Below are positions 42,696 through 51,483 of a DNA stretch of 64,000 nt, one piece after another. The notes beneath the pieces are model-generated. The model was given only the letters and a program-made list of their open reading frames with translations. It did not search any database and was not told the DNA's origin. Each line of letters begins with the position of its first letter. Positions within the stretch are counted from its first letter, which is position 1. Source of the DNA: Paenibacillus sp. MSJ-34 (GTDB lineage: Bacteria; Bacillota; Bacilli; Paenibacillales; Paenibacillaceae); assembly GCF_018918005.1 (NCBI RefSeq), contig NZ_JAHLPR010000002.1, positions 110,563 through 174,562 of the forward strand, given 5' to 3'. The translations under genes were made by a program, and so were the position numbers.

Positions 42696-45287
42696 ATGAA
42701 AACGAGATGGGTGAAATCCATATATTTTGCGGCGGTGCTCGCGTTGGCAGCGGGCTGCGCGGCGGCGAAAGACGGAGGCGATTCTTCGCGGAAGCCTTTC
42801 GAATCCGGCGGCCCGACGTCTGCGAATCTCGTGGAAGTATCGACCGAACAGCTGAAGGAGAAGGGATCGCTTGTCCCGAAGGGCGACCGGTCATCCGGTT
42901 TGCCGGACACGAGGCAAATTCAAATCGGCATGAGCAAAGAACAATTGGTGCGAGTGCTGGAATCGCCCGACTATGAATTCCAAAAATCCCGTTATGAGGG
43001 CGGGGAGTTGATCACGCGGGAGTATTGGCGGTACGATGTTGCCGATTCCTCGTACCAGTTTACGCCCCTTGCTGACAGGAACGGATATACGGTGGACGTC
43101 GATTTCGACGGACTGCGCAGCGGCGCGGTTCGCGAGCAGCTTATCGTCGAATGGGATCATGACAAAGTATCGCAGTATATTGCGTATGCCCTTAAGGACG
43201 GCCGAGTTGTCTCCTCTTATTCCGGCACAGCGGACATTCCGCCCGGCGATTCCGCGGCTAATAGGTTGGCCGAGCGTTACGGAATCGAAATCGGCCAAAC
43301 TTACCGCTTGCCCTCCGGAACCGATGCAGCTTACGCTTTGCCGCGCGCGGCGGAACGGGAGGCGTTGTTCTATCCGAAACCGGAGCAAGCGTTTTTGGTA
43401 ACCGCGCTTACCGAACATTACGCCCTCATCGATTTCGAAAGCGACTTCGGCTGGATCCCGATCTGGTATTTGACGCCGGAGACGGAGGAAATGAGCGGTA
43501 TGCTGCCGCAAGATTTCGCCATGAAGGCGACAACGTCCTTAGCCCTGTACCCGAATGATTCGGTGGAACGCGGCGTCGCGGAAATCGGACAAAGAGTGCA
43601 GGCGATAGCGCGTTACAAAGACTGGTTGAAAGTATATCTGTACCAGGAACAGGCGGAAAATGAGCGGGCGCCGCGGGCAGGGTGGATTCGGGAACGGGAC
43701 GTCGAGCCTGTAAAATCGGATGCTCGATCGCTCAGTTTTACGAAAGCTGCCGTAAACGCCAATATTCGGCCCGGCGATGCGGCATCGAAGTTCAAGCAAA
43801 TTTTCGGCGAACCGTCCTTCCGGGAATCGTCCGAAGCCGTCAATATGACGGGAGAACCGCTGCAAACGTTGGACGTTTGGAGATACGAAACCGATGCTTG
43901 GCAAATGGCCGTGACCTGGTCGAAGGATAAAACCGTTCGCGGGATTGAGTTTGCCTATCCGGAAGGCGAGACCGGGTATTTGAGCGTAGTTGAGATGGAT
44001 GGAGAAAGCGGCCGCCTTTCCCATATATTAAGAAAGGAACCGTTCGTACGATCCGTACGGAAAGAGGAAGCGTGGAAGTTTCAAAGCGAACTCGCCTACA
44101 ATTTCCTTGTCGGCAAAGCTGGCTCAACGCTCCTTGTATTGGCGGATGACGGCGGATACAGCGGCATGCATTACGATAAAAAGCTGTATGGTGTTGACGC
44201 GGCGACCGGGGGCAAGCGGTGGACGATCGATGTCAAAAACGAGGAACTCGCCTATTTTATTTCCGAAGACCGCCGGAACGTAGCCGTTTACACCGCATAC
44301 GGCGACTCGCCCTCGCTGCGGTATATCAGCGCAAACACCGGCAAGACGGTATGGAGCAAGAGATTCAATCGCAATAGCAAGGAATACGAGAATTACCGTC
44401 TTGAGTTTTCGAAAGCGAATGGGGTAATCGTCATGCAGAAGAGCGATTGGGAAGGCAAGAGGAGCGGGAAACTGACCGCGTTTGACGAGTCGACCGGCAA
44501 GTCGCTATGGACCAAAACGCTCGCGGACAGCGAGAGCCTGATCCTGGATCGGCAGTCGCGCGATAACGTATTGATCGCTTCGAAAAATCGCCTGTCCGCA
44601 TACGATTCGCGAACCGGGAAGAAAAGATGGGAACTCCCTGAAAACATCGACATGTCCAGGTTCAAATCGGGCCTCTATGAAAATTTCCCTTATTCCGTCG
44701 ACGAAAGGGATCTAGGCTCGCCTGCTCCGGCGGAACGTTGGCTTCCCGCAAAGGACGAACTGTTGCGAATCGATACGAAAACGGGTAAAGTGACGCATCG
44801 TCTCCCTTTAATCGGGGAACAGAGCGTAGAACAAGCAAACGAACGGTATTTCTTACTTATTACCGGTTCGCGAGAGTGGCCGAATGAAACATTCACAACG
44901 GCATTGTACGATACCGTCAATTCCGAAATCGTATGGGAACGGGAAGGAAGGGGCGCAGGCGCCATTGTAAAAGAAGATGCGCTGTACCTTGCGCTCGACG
45001 GACATCCTGCGGCGCTGCAACTGGCTACGGGACGGACGATTTGGCAATCTCCCCTGACTGACGGCGGTCCGCGCATGATTCTGCGCGGCGACGAGCTGCT
45101 AGTGCAGGGATGGAAGCATCTATATACGCTGCGCGCCAAGGATGGAACGGCGCTGAATCGCGTGGCCGGCCAGCGGTTCGGTTATCCCGACCTGCGCGAG
45201 AAGCCGGCGGTCGAAGGTTATGTTACGAAGCTTGGCAACGATGTATACGTCGGCTCAGGGAACGGGATGTTCACGAAATTGAAATAG
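42696..45287 (+). CDS. Large lipoprotein with BamE-like, SH3-like and PQQ beta-propeller segments
   Basis: 863 residues. Signal peptide with lipobox LALAAGC. Segments in order: a SmpA/BamE-like module (IGMSKEQLVRVLESPDYEF... REYWRYD), an SH3-like region near residues 230-320 (YALIDFESDFGWIPIWYL), a second BamE-like module (NIRPGDAASKFKQIFGEPSF... DVWRYETDAW), then from ~residue 470 PQQ/quinoprotein-type propeller repeats with the motif GVDAATGGKRWTI, AFDESTGKSLWTK and AYDSRTGKKRWEL. BamE and BamB-like parts serve outer-membrane assembly in Gram-negatives; here they occur together in one Gram-positive lipoprotein, so the role is likely different. I chose ATG 42696 with GACGGAGAG upstream. Confidence 0.75.
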   Translation: MKTRWVKSIYFAAVLALAAGCAAAKDGGDSSRKPFESGGPTSANLVEVSTEQLKEKGSLVPKGDRSSGLPDTRQIQIGMSKEQLVRVLESPDYEFQKSRYEGGELITREYWRYDVADSSYQFTPLADRNGYTVDVDFDGLRSGAVREQLIVEWDHDKVSQYIAYALKDGRVVSSYSGTADIPPGDSAANRLAERYGIEIGQTYRLPSGTDAAYALPRAAEREALFYPKPEQAFLVTALTEHYALIDFESDFGWIPIWYLTPETEEMSGMLPQDFAMKATTSLALYPNDSVERGVAEIGQRVQAIARYKDWLKVYLYQEQAENERAPRAGWIRERDVEPVKSDARSLSFTKAAVNANIRPGDAASKFKQIFGEPSFRESSEAVNMTGEPLQTLDVWRYETDAWQMAVTWSKDKTVRGIEFAYPEGETGYLSVVEMDGESGRLSHILRKEPFVRSVRKEEAWKFQSELAYNFLVGKAGSTLLVLADDGGYSGMHYDKKLYGVDAATGGKRWTIDVKNEELAYFISEDRRNVAVYTAYGDSPSLRYISANTGKTVWSKRFNRNSKEYENYRLEFSKANGVIVMQKSDWEGKRSGKLTAFDESTGKSLWTKTLADSESLILDRQSRDNVLIASKNRLSAYDSRTGKKRWELPENIDMSRFKSGLYENFPYSVDERDLGSPAPAERWLPAKDELLRIDTKTGKVTHRLPLIGEQSVEQANERYFLLITGSREWPNETFTTALYDTVNSEIVWEREGRGAGAIVKEDALYLALDGHPAALQLATGRTIWQSPLTDGGPRMILRGDELLVQGWKHLYTLRAKDGTALNRVAGQRFGYPDLREKPAVEGYVTKLGNDVYVGSGNGMFTKLK

Positions 45288-45296
45288 CTTGATCGC

Positions 45297-45344
45297 AAGA
45301 TGTCCGTTCGCGGCGGAACCCTTCGGCGGGCGTCTTGCTTTTTT
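45297..45344 (+). terminator. Intrinsic terminator of the propeller lipoprotein gene
   Basis: AAGATGTCCG (45297-45306) pairs with CGGGCGTCTT (45327-45336), using two G-U pairs, then GC and six T. 10 bp after the stop. Confidence 0.7.
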
Positions 45345-45414
45345 CGAGGAATCCATTCCTATTTCGATCGTTTCGGTTCGAGTAAGCTGCAAGGACCCGT
45401 CAGGCGTTTTTTAT

Positions 45415-45549
45415 TTAGCGGTAAATTCTGGAGTAATCTTGTTCTCACGGGGCAAAAAATGAAAACTAACGGTATTTTGCGGAACTGCTTTCGAGCGGAC
45501 TTGCCCAAAAAGTTGATTCTCAAAAATTAGCGGTAGTTTTCGCCGTTAA
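45415..45549. repeat. TTAGCGGTA-type intergenic repeats (possible variant array)
   Basis: TTAGCGGTA at 45415, CTAACGGTA at 45466 (again a 51-bp step), and TTAGCGGTA at 45527 running straight into its own inverted partner CGCCGTTAA (45541-45549). Related to, but weaker than, the motif of the arrays at 32059 and 45773. It lies in a 900-bp gene-free region (45288-46200). Confidence 0.4.
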
Positions 45550-45772
45550 AGAGTACATATAGTAGGGAATAGGGGGAAATCGCTCATTGTGTATGAAATT
45601 TCGAACTAAATCGACGGATTCGCAGTGTGCGCCGCTCGATTAGTACGATTTTTCGTATACCTTTGCAGAATCATCACTGGCGTTGCATTAACTTTTTTCA
45701 GCAATATTGAAACAGCTGTGCGGATTACCGTACTATTCCTTCACATTGGTTCTACCGCCTCGCTCCCAAGTT

Positions 45773-45955
45773 CGCGGACACAGAAGACGCTGATTGTGAC
45801 AAAACGCCCAATTTCGGACAGTTCGCGGACATACGATCCTCTATTCGCGGCAAAAGCGTAAAAATAAGCCCTCCGTCGAACGGATAGCGGAACCAATGTC
45901 CGCCTAAACCGTGAATAAGCGATTTTGACGCGAAATAACGGCCGTACGGTCCGAA
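45773..45955. repeat. Four-copy inverted array of a ~21-nt intergenic motif (array 2)
   Basis: Minus-strand copies at 45773-45793 and 45824-45844, plus-strand copies at 45884-45904 and 45935-45955. Steps are 51, 60 and 51 bp, symmetric about ~45864, the same layout as array 1 (51, 59, 51). Copies read in their own direction contain AGAGGATCGTATGTCCGCG or relatives; the first (45773) and last (45935) are the most degenerate. The remainder of this gene-free region (45560-45770 and 45956-46110) shows nothing I can name. Confidence 0.65.
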
Positions 45956-46110
45956 TAGCAATTTCTCGATGCAACGCCGGTGACATATAATCGATAGAAT
46001 TACCAATTAACTCCAAACTTCGGAGCTATGACGAATGGGATACGCTCTTCGCCATGCCGCATGCTGACTTTTATGCCGACTCTTATGCGCCCTTCGCCCG
46101 CCAAAGAATA

Positions 46111-46147
46111 ATAAAACCGCAGGAGGGGTGTTCTCCAGCGGTTTTAT
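46111..46147 (-). terminator. Terminator of the stalk-domain gene
   Basis: ATAAAACCGC (46111-46120) and GCGGTTTTAT (46138-46147) form a perfect 10-bp stem with an inner GGAG/CTCC extension; A and T runs on both sides make it usable from the minus strand. Confidence 0.75.
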
Positions 46148-46200
46148 ATGCCATGAAAAGCAAAAGCTCTCTGTAAAGTCGGAGAGGAACCCTTGTTGCC

Positions 46201-46932
46201 TTACTTAGACGTTCTCAACCAGGCTCCGCCCGTTCCGTCCAGGGATCTGGCGTACGCGATGATCGGATTCGGATCGTCCTTTTTCACATGAAATCCGACC
46301 CAACCGGTATGCGACGCGCCGGCATACAATTTCGAGGCGATGCCCGGTTCCGGATCGGCCACGGAAGTACGGTCGTATACCTTGCCGTCTCCCGAGAGCA
46401 GATCGAACCTGGCAGGGTTAATCACAATTTGTTCGTCAGCGTTTTTCTTGTTCTTCGTCACGCCGAAGGTTACTTTTGCCAGCAAATACTCGTAGCCTTC
46501 CTTCGGCTCTTTATTGAACTCGTTTTGCGAAACGAGCTTCCACGCTTCTTCGCCCCGGATGACTTCATTCACGGTTAACGTTCCTTCATATTCGTATATG
46601 CCCGAATCGGAAAAGGAAACCGTCGTACCGATCGGCGCGGCATTGCGCAATGACGTTCCGGCCTTCTCGTTTGCGTTCTCCTTCTCTCCGGCGCCGGCGG
46701 CTCCCGTAATCGTAACCGTTTTGGTCTTCGGATCGTAATCGACTTTGGCGCCTAACATTTCCGAAACGGCCCGCAGCGGAACGTAGGTCGAACCGTCGAT
46801 CGTTTTCACATCGGCTTTGGCGGTCTTGCCGTTCACGATCAGTTTGATGTCTTGCGCCGCAAAGACGCCGGCGGAGAAGGCAACCGCCGCAAAACAAGCT
46901 AGCGATGCGATGATGAAAGCTTTTTTCTTCAT
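46201..46932 (-). CDS. Stalk (copper amine oxidase N-terminal) domain secreted protein
   Basis: 243 residues. Signal peptide with cleavage near SAGVFAAQD; residues ~30-80 form the stalk domain (IKLIVNGKTAKADVKTIDGSTYVPLRAVSEMLGAKVDYDPKTKTVTI). The C-terminal ~140 residues look like a DUF4352-type immunoglobulin-like domain (GTTVSFSDSGIYEYEGTLTVNEVIRG... YEYLLAKVTFGV). Stalk domains are common in Paenibacillus surface proteins and probably bind the cell wall or act as spacers. I chose ATG 46932 with AGGAGGG upstream; the long in-frame extension to 47139 would cover the start of the neighbouring gene. Confidence 0.85.
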   Translation of the reverse strand: MKKKAFIIASLACFAAVAFSAGVFAAQDIKLIVNGKTAKADVKTIDGSTYVPLRAVSEMLGAKVDYDPKTKTVTITGAAGAGEKENANEKAGTSLRNAAPIGTTVSFSDSGIYEYEGTLTVNEVIRGEEAWKLVSQNEFNKEPKEGYEYLLAKVTFGVTKNKKNADEQIVINPARFDLLSGDGKVYDRTSVADPEPGIASKLYAGASHTGWVGFHVKKDDPNPIIAYARSLDGTGGAWLRTSK

Positions 46933-47116
46933 AATTCCCTCCTGAACATTTTGGTTTACATTCCCTAATTTCGATGCGGAATCGTTTTTTCCTACCGCGA
47001 AAAAAAATATTTTTCGTACGACAAATTTCCGCATTTTCCACCTCTTTACAGCGGTTATCCGTTGGTTGACAATAAATGCAGGGCAAAGCCTAAAAAAATG
47101 AATTGGAGTTGATTCC

Positions 47117-47671
47117 ATGTCCAAAAAAGTGCTCATCATTACTGGAGACGCCGTAGAAGCTCTTGAAGTGTATTATCCTTATTTTCGCGTATTGGAGGAA
47201 GGATACGAAGCCGTCATCGCCTCGCCCAAGAAAAAATTGCTGCAAACGGTGGTGCATGATTTCGAGGGATGGGATACTTATACGGAAAAACAGGGGTACA
47301 GGCTGGAATCGCATCTCGCATTCGCGGATGTGGAACCGTCGGATTATGCGGGCCTGATCATTCCGGGAGGCCGGGCGCCGGAATATATTCGGCTCGACGA
47401 GCATATTCCGCGCATTCTCGAACATTTCCTGGAATCGAACAAGCCGATCGGGGCGATTTGCCATGCGGCTTTAGTATTTAGCGCCCTCCCGGGGAAAGGT
47501 TATTTCGAAGGGCGCACGATGACGGCATATAGCGCATGCAAATTTGACGTTGAAAATATAGGAGCGTCTTATACTTCCGAAACGCTTCATCTTGACGGCA
47601 ATCTTGTTTCAGGCCATGCTTGGCCGGATTTGCCGGGATTTATGCGGGAATTTTTGAAATTGCTGCGATAG
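47117..47671 (+). CDS. DJ-1/PfpI family protein
   Basis: 184 residues, class I glutamine-amidotransferase-like fold. The nucleophile-elbow cysteine lies in PIGAICHAALVFSAL (about residue 118), with the family Glu early (GDAVEALEVYYPYF) and the loop GLIIPGGRAPEYI. Members act as peptidases, chaperones or glyoxalases; the specific activity is not predictable here. Monocistronic, divergent from the stalk-domain gene, terminator downstream. Confidence 0.88.
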   Translation: MSKKVLIITGDAVEALEVYYPYFRVLEEGYEAVIASPKKKLLQTVVHDFEGWDTYTEKQGYRLESHLAFADVEPSDYAGLIIPGGRAPEYIRLDEHIPRILEHFLESNKPIGAICHAALVFSALPGKGYFEGRTMTAYSACKFDVENIGASYTSETLHLDGNLVSGHAWPDLPGFMREFLKLLR

Positions 47672-47706
47672 TTTGGCGGATCATCAGGCGCGAAGCTGAA
47701 AATAGC

Positions 47707-47751
47707 AGGTCGTCCCAGAGTCATTTTGGTGGCTTTGGGGCGGCCTTTTTT
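47707..47751 (+). terminator. Intrinsic terminator of the DJ-1/PfpI gene
   Basis: AGGTCGTCCCAGAG (47707-47720) pairs with CTTTGGGGCGGCCT (47733-47746) with several G-U pairs, followed by TTTTT. Confidence 0.75.
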
Positions 47752-47988
47752 GCGTTCCCAAATTGTCGCCGCCTGAGCGAATGGGATCGTGCCCAAAGCA
47801 AATGGTTGCGGGAGTGCACTGCATTGCCTCCATAAAGGCTGCGGATTCGAGTTCATGGAAGTTGTCATGCGCGATAGTAATATTCCCCATTTTGAAGGCG
47901 ATCCGCGCGGACCTAGGCGCTAACGAAACTGGCAATCCTTATTGGGCTCAAAATGAAGACATTTCCAATCATACGAAAGTACGTATCG

Positions 47989-48129
47989 TTATTCATAGGA
48001 AATCGGCGGTTTAATCGCTTTTTTTCCCTCATAAGCATGTTTCAGTTTCGTTAGCCTGCCCGAAAGAACGTCAGCCGTTAACGGTATGATGAAATTGGTT
48101 TCATTTGCAGGTTTCTGAATCAAAGTCAT
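47989..48129 (-). pseudogene. Short AT-rich reading frame, possible gene remnant
   Basis: An ATG frame of 46 codons on the minus strand (begins MTLIQKPANETNFIIPLTAD, ends KPPISYE). After the TAA the same frame stays open for another 22 codons with coding-like content (RYVLSYDWKCLHFEPNKDCQ). AGGGAGAG lies upstream of the ATG but 13 bases away. Base composition is clearly more AT-rich than the neighbours. I do not recognise a family; it may be the decayed end of a transferred gene. It sits in the 47672-48514 gap, which otherwise shows a terminator, a palindrome and a hairpin. Confidence 0.25.
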
Positions 48130-48247
48130 TGTCAAACTAATCTCTCCCTGCTAGCACGGTTGGTTTCCAAAGACGAACACTGCTTCCTCGTCCCAATCCG
48201 TTTTTAAAAAGGGATGCAACGCTAATGGCGGGAAAGGAGAATACCGG

Positions 48248-48266
48248 CAAAACGTTGAACGTTTTG
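48248..48266. promoter_or_regulatory. 19-bp palindrome upstream of qox
   Basis: CAAAACGTTGAACGTTTTG is a perfect palindrome around a central G, about 250 bp before the qoxA start. It has the length and half-site style of a regulator operator; no promoter was placed with confidence beside it. Confidence 0.4.
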
Positions 48267-48349
48267 TGACAGTTTCATGCGGATAAATCGGCGAAATTCC
48301 AGCTTGCTCCAGCAAATGCCGAAGATTTGTCATTCCGGTGAATAAAGTA

Positions 48350-48379
48350 TTACGAAAAAAAGGCGGTTTTTTGTCGTAA
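48350..48379. other. Hairpin upstream of qox
   Basis: TTACGA (48350-48355) and TCGTAA (48374-48379) enclose facing A and T tracts, giving a long nearly perfect stem with a GGCGG loop. A and T runs make it a possible terminator in either direction, separating the 48.0-48.2 kb remnant from the qox operon. Confidence 0.45.
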
Positions 48380-48514
48380 TTGTTAAGTCGGCAGTTAAGA
48401 GCTTTTATTTCTGCTATGTTAAGAGTAACAAAATAGCGGTCACGTCTCTCGTCAATGAAATATGTTACGAAGCGCATCCGCAAGAGCAGGTAAGGACAAG
48501 GAGATGAAAACTGA

Positions 48515-49492
48515 GTGAGACCGATGAAGCGAATTTTGATGCCCGTTCTTTTTGCCGTCATGGTTGGCCTCTTATCGGGGTGCAGCGATAAGTTTATCGT
48601 GCTCGATCCGAAAGGCCCGATCGGGTCATCGCAAAGGGATTTGATGGTCATTGCTACGATACTGTGCGCGATTGTGATCGTTCCCGTTCTGATCATGACC
48701 GTCATTATCGTATGGCGTTATCGCGACAAACCGGGCCGGAAAGCCGCGTACAAACCGAATTGGGAACATAACAACAAGCTTGAATTTACGTGGTGGACCA
48801 TCCCGATCATCGTCATTATCGCGCTGGCTGCCGTAACGGTAAATTATACTTATGCGTTGGAGCCTTCCAAACAGATCGAATCGGCAAAAGAGGAAATAAC
48901 GATACAAGTCACGTCGCTCGATTGGAAATGGCTGTTCAAATATCCGGATCAGGACATTGCGACGATCAATTACGCGCAAATTCCGGCTGGAGTTCCGGTG
49001 CGGTTCGAACTGACGAGCGAATCGGCGATGAACTCGTTCTGGATTCCGCAGCTCGGCGGCCAAATGTATACGATGTCGGGCATGGCGATGACGCTCTATT
49101 TGCAAGCCGATGAAGAAGGCAGCTACTACGGTTCGGGGGCCAACTTCACGGGAAAGGATTTCGCGCAAATGACGTTTAAAGTGAAGGCGACATCGGAAGA
49201 CGAGTTCGATGCATGGGTGAAGGAAGTAAAAGAAACGTCCCCGCCGTTAACGGAAGAAGCTTACGAGCAGTTATTAGAACCGGGAGTTTCGGATTTGCAG
49301 TCGTTCTCCTCGTTCCCGGAAGGCTTGTTCGAGCGGGTCGTAACGAAATACGCTCCGGGCGGATCCCACCATCACGGCGGCACCAATTCGAAAGATCGAG
49401 AAAAGCCTGACGACGGGGCAAACGGCGTTATGGAAGAGTCGCAACCGTCGGAGCAAGGCGACAGTACTTCCCAACATCATCATGGGGGATAG
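48515..49492 (+). CDS. qoxA: Quinol oxidase subunit II (aa3-type, lipoprotein)
   Basis: 325 residues. Lipobox VGLLSGC, two membrane helices (residues about 35-65 and 85-110), then the cupredoxin domain (SLDWKWLFKYPDQDIATINY... SFWIPQLGGQMYTMSGM). The CuA ligands of cytochrome c oxidases (two Cys, two His in one loop) are absent: the corresponding region is YYGSGANFTGKDFAQM. The enzyme therefore oxidises (mena)quinol, not cytochrome c. The C-terminal ~40 residues are unusual, with HHHGG near residue 288 and QHHHGG at the end. GTG 48515 has AAGGAG 11 bases upstream; ATG 48524 is an alternative start. Confidence 0.9.
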   Translation: MRPMKRILMPVLFAVMVGLLSGCSDKFIVLDPKGPIGSSQRDLMVIATILCAIVIVPVLIMTVIIVWRYRDKPGRKAAYKPNWEHNNKLEFTWWTIPIIVIIALAAVTVNYTYALEPSKQIESAKEEITIQVTSLDWKWLFKYPDQDIATINYAQIPAGVPVRFELTSESAMNSFWIPQLGGQMYTMSGMAMTLYLQADEEGSYYGSGANFTGKDFAQMTFKVKATSEDEFDAWVKEVKETSPPLTEEAYEQLLEPGVSDLQSFSSFPEGLFERVVTKYAPGGSHHHGGTNSKDREKPDDGANGVMEESQPSEQGDSTSQHHHGG

Positions 49493-49512
49493 CAAACAGA
49501 AAGGTGGTTCCT

Positions 49513-51483
49513 ATGCTCGATAATTTGAAAGAATTCGCATCCGAGTTTTTCGTTACCGGCGATCCGCTCATTCTCGGGGCGCAAGTATCGATTGCTCTAT
49601 CGGTCGTCGCGATCGTATTCGTCTTGACCTATTTCAAAAAATGGCGCTGGTTATGGACGGAATGGCTGACGACCGTCGACCATAAAAAGATCGGCATTAT
49701 GTATATTATCGCATCCATATTAATGTTATTCCGCGGCGGCGTCGACGCGCTGCTTATGCGAGCCCAACTCGCCGCGCCGCAGCTTGAATTTCTGAATGCG
49801 GAGCATTACAACCAAATCTTTACGACCCATGGCGTGATCATGATTCTTTTCATGGCGATGCCGCTCATGTTCGGCTTGTTCAACATTATCGTACCGCTGC
49901 AAATCGGGGCTCGTGACGTTGCGTTCCCGTTCTTGAACTCGCTTAGCTTCTGGCTGTTCTTCTGGGGCGCGATGCTGTTCAACGTATCGTTTGTCATCGG
50001 AGGCTCCCCGGACACCGGATGGCTGGCTTATCCGCCGCTGTCGGGATTGTCGGGCAGTCCGGGCGTCGGGCAGAACTTTTATTTATGGGGCATCCAAATA
50101 TCCGGGATCGGCAGCTTGGCGACAGGCATTAACTTTATCGTGACGATATTGAAAATGCGCGCGCCCGGCATGACGTTAATGAAGATGCCTGTCTTTACGT
50201 GGTCGGTTCTGTCATCCAGCTTGACGATCATCTTGGCGTTCCCGATTTTGACCGTTACGCTCGCGTTATTGTTTCTGGACCGCTTTACCGGCGCGCATTT
50301 CTTTACGCTCGACGCCGGCGGGAATCCGATGATGTACGTCAACTTGATATGGATGTGGGGACATCCCGAAGTGTATATCGTCGTCCTGCCCGCGTTCGGT
50401 ATTTTTTCCGAAGTGGTCGCGACGTTTTCCAAGAAGAAATTGTTCGGCTATAAATCGATGGTGTTCGCTTTGATGACGATTAGCGTTCTCTCGTTCTTTA
50501 CATGGGTTCACCATTTCTTCACGATGGGATCGGGGGCGGACGTGAACGCGTTCTTCGCGGTTACGACGATGTTGATCGCCATCCCGACCGGGGTCAAAGT
50601 GTTCAACTGGCTGTTTACGATGTTCCGGGGCAAGATTACGTTCTCGACGCCGATGATGTGGGCCGTGGCGTTCATACCGTGCTTCGTCATCGGGGGGATG
50701 ACCGGCGTTCTGCTGTCGGTCGCTCCGGCCGACTTCCAGTTCCATAACAGTTACTTCCTGATCGCGCATTTCCACCAGGTGCTGATCGGTGGCGTCGTCT
50801 TCGGATATTTCGCCGGATTGTATTATTGGTGGCCCAAAATGTTCGGCTTCAAGCTGAACGAACGGCTCGGCAAATGGGCGTTCTGGTTCTGGAACATCGG
50901 TTTCTACATTTGCTTCATGCCGCAATACGCGCTTGGCTTAATGGGCATGACGCGCCGTCTCAATACGTACGATTTCGATATGGGCTGGCAGCCGCTTAAC
51001 GTCGTTTCGACGGTCGGCGCATTTTTGATGGGGATCGCGTTTATTTTCCAAGTATGGCAAATCGCCTACAGCATCAAAAATCATAAAAAAGAAAAAACGG
51101 GCGACAATTGGGACGGCCGTACGCTCGAATGGTCGATTCCTTCCCCGGCTCCGGCATATAATTTCGCCATCACGCCGACGGTGGAAAGCCAGGACGATTG
51201 GTGGGAGCAAAAGCAGAAGCGGGCGCAAGGCATTCCGCCGAAGCCCGAGCCGCCGCTCGAACCGATCCATATGCCGAAAAATTCCGGCATTCCGTTTATC
51301 AAGTCGATCTGCTGGTTTGTGGCCGGCTTCGGCTTCGTCTGGGGCTGGATGTGGATGGCGATTCCAGGACTGATCGGCGTCGCAATATGCATGCTGGCGC
51401 GCTCGTTCCAATACGATACGGACTACTACATTCCGGTCGACGAGATTAAGCGTACGGAAGCAGCGTTGAGGGGGGCAAATTAA
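49513..51483 (+). CDS. qoxB: Quinol oxidase subunit I
   Basis: 656 residues with about fourteen membrane helices. All metal ligands are visible: haem ligand His in THGVIMILFMAMP, CuB His and the cross-linked Tyr in WGHPEVYIVVLPAFG, CuB His pair in WVHHFF, and the two haem His in YFLIAHFHQVLIGG. A proton-pumping haem-copper oxidase of the A type. I chose ATG 49513 with AAAGGTGG upstream. The stop TAA shares its last A with the start ATG of qoxC. Confidence 0.95.
   Translation: MLDNLKEFASEFFVTGDPLILGAQVSIALSVVAIVFVLTYFKKWRWLWTEWLTTVDHKKIGIMYIIASILMLFRGGVDALLMRAQLAAPQLEFLNAEHYNQIFTTHGVIMILFMAMPLMFGLFNIIVPLQIGARDVAFPFLNSLSFWLFFWGAMLFNVSFVIGGSPDTGWLAYPPLSGLSGSPGVGQNFYLWGIQISGIGSLATGINFIVTILKMRAPGMTLMKMPVFTWSVLSSSLTIILAFPILTVTLALLFLDRFTGAHFFTLDAGGNPMMYVNLIWMWGHPEVYIVVLPAFGIFSEVVATFSKKKLFGYKSMVFALMTISVLSFFTWVHHFFTMGSGADVNAFFAVTTMLIAIPTGVKVFNWLFTMFRGKITFSTPMMWAVAFIPCFVIGGMTGVLLSVAPADFQFHNSYFLIAHFHQVLIGGVVFGYFAGLYYWWPKMFGFKLNERLGKWAFWFWNIGFYICFMPQYALGLMGMTRRLNTYDFDMGWQPLNVVSTVGAFLMGIAFIFQVWQIAYSIKNHKKEKTGDNWDGRTLEWSIPSPAPAYNFAITPTVESQDDWWEQKQKRAQGIPPKPEPPLEPIHMPKNSGIPFIKSICWFVAGFGFVWGWMWMAIPGLIGVAICMLARSFQYDTDYYIPVDEIKRTEAALRGAN

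Noticed and set aside
47684..48014. Two 83-codon frames on opposite strands after the DJ-1 gene
   Set aside because: They overlap each other and a terminator, have no convincing start signals, and neither resembles a known protein; treated as noncoding or remnant.
48151..48705. Minus-strand frame overlapping the start of qoxA
   Set aside because: Half of it is antisense to the qoxA membrane helices and it has no ribosome binding site.
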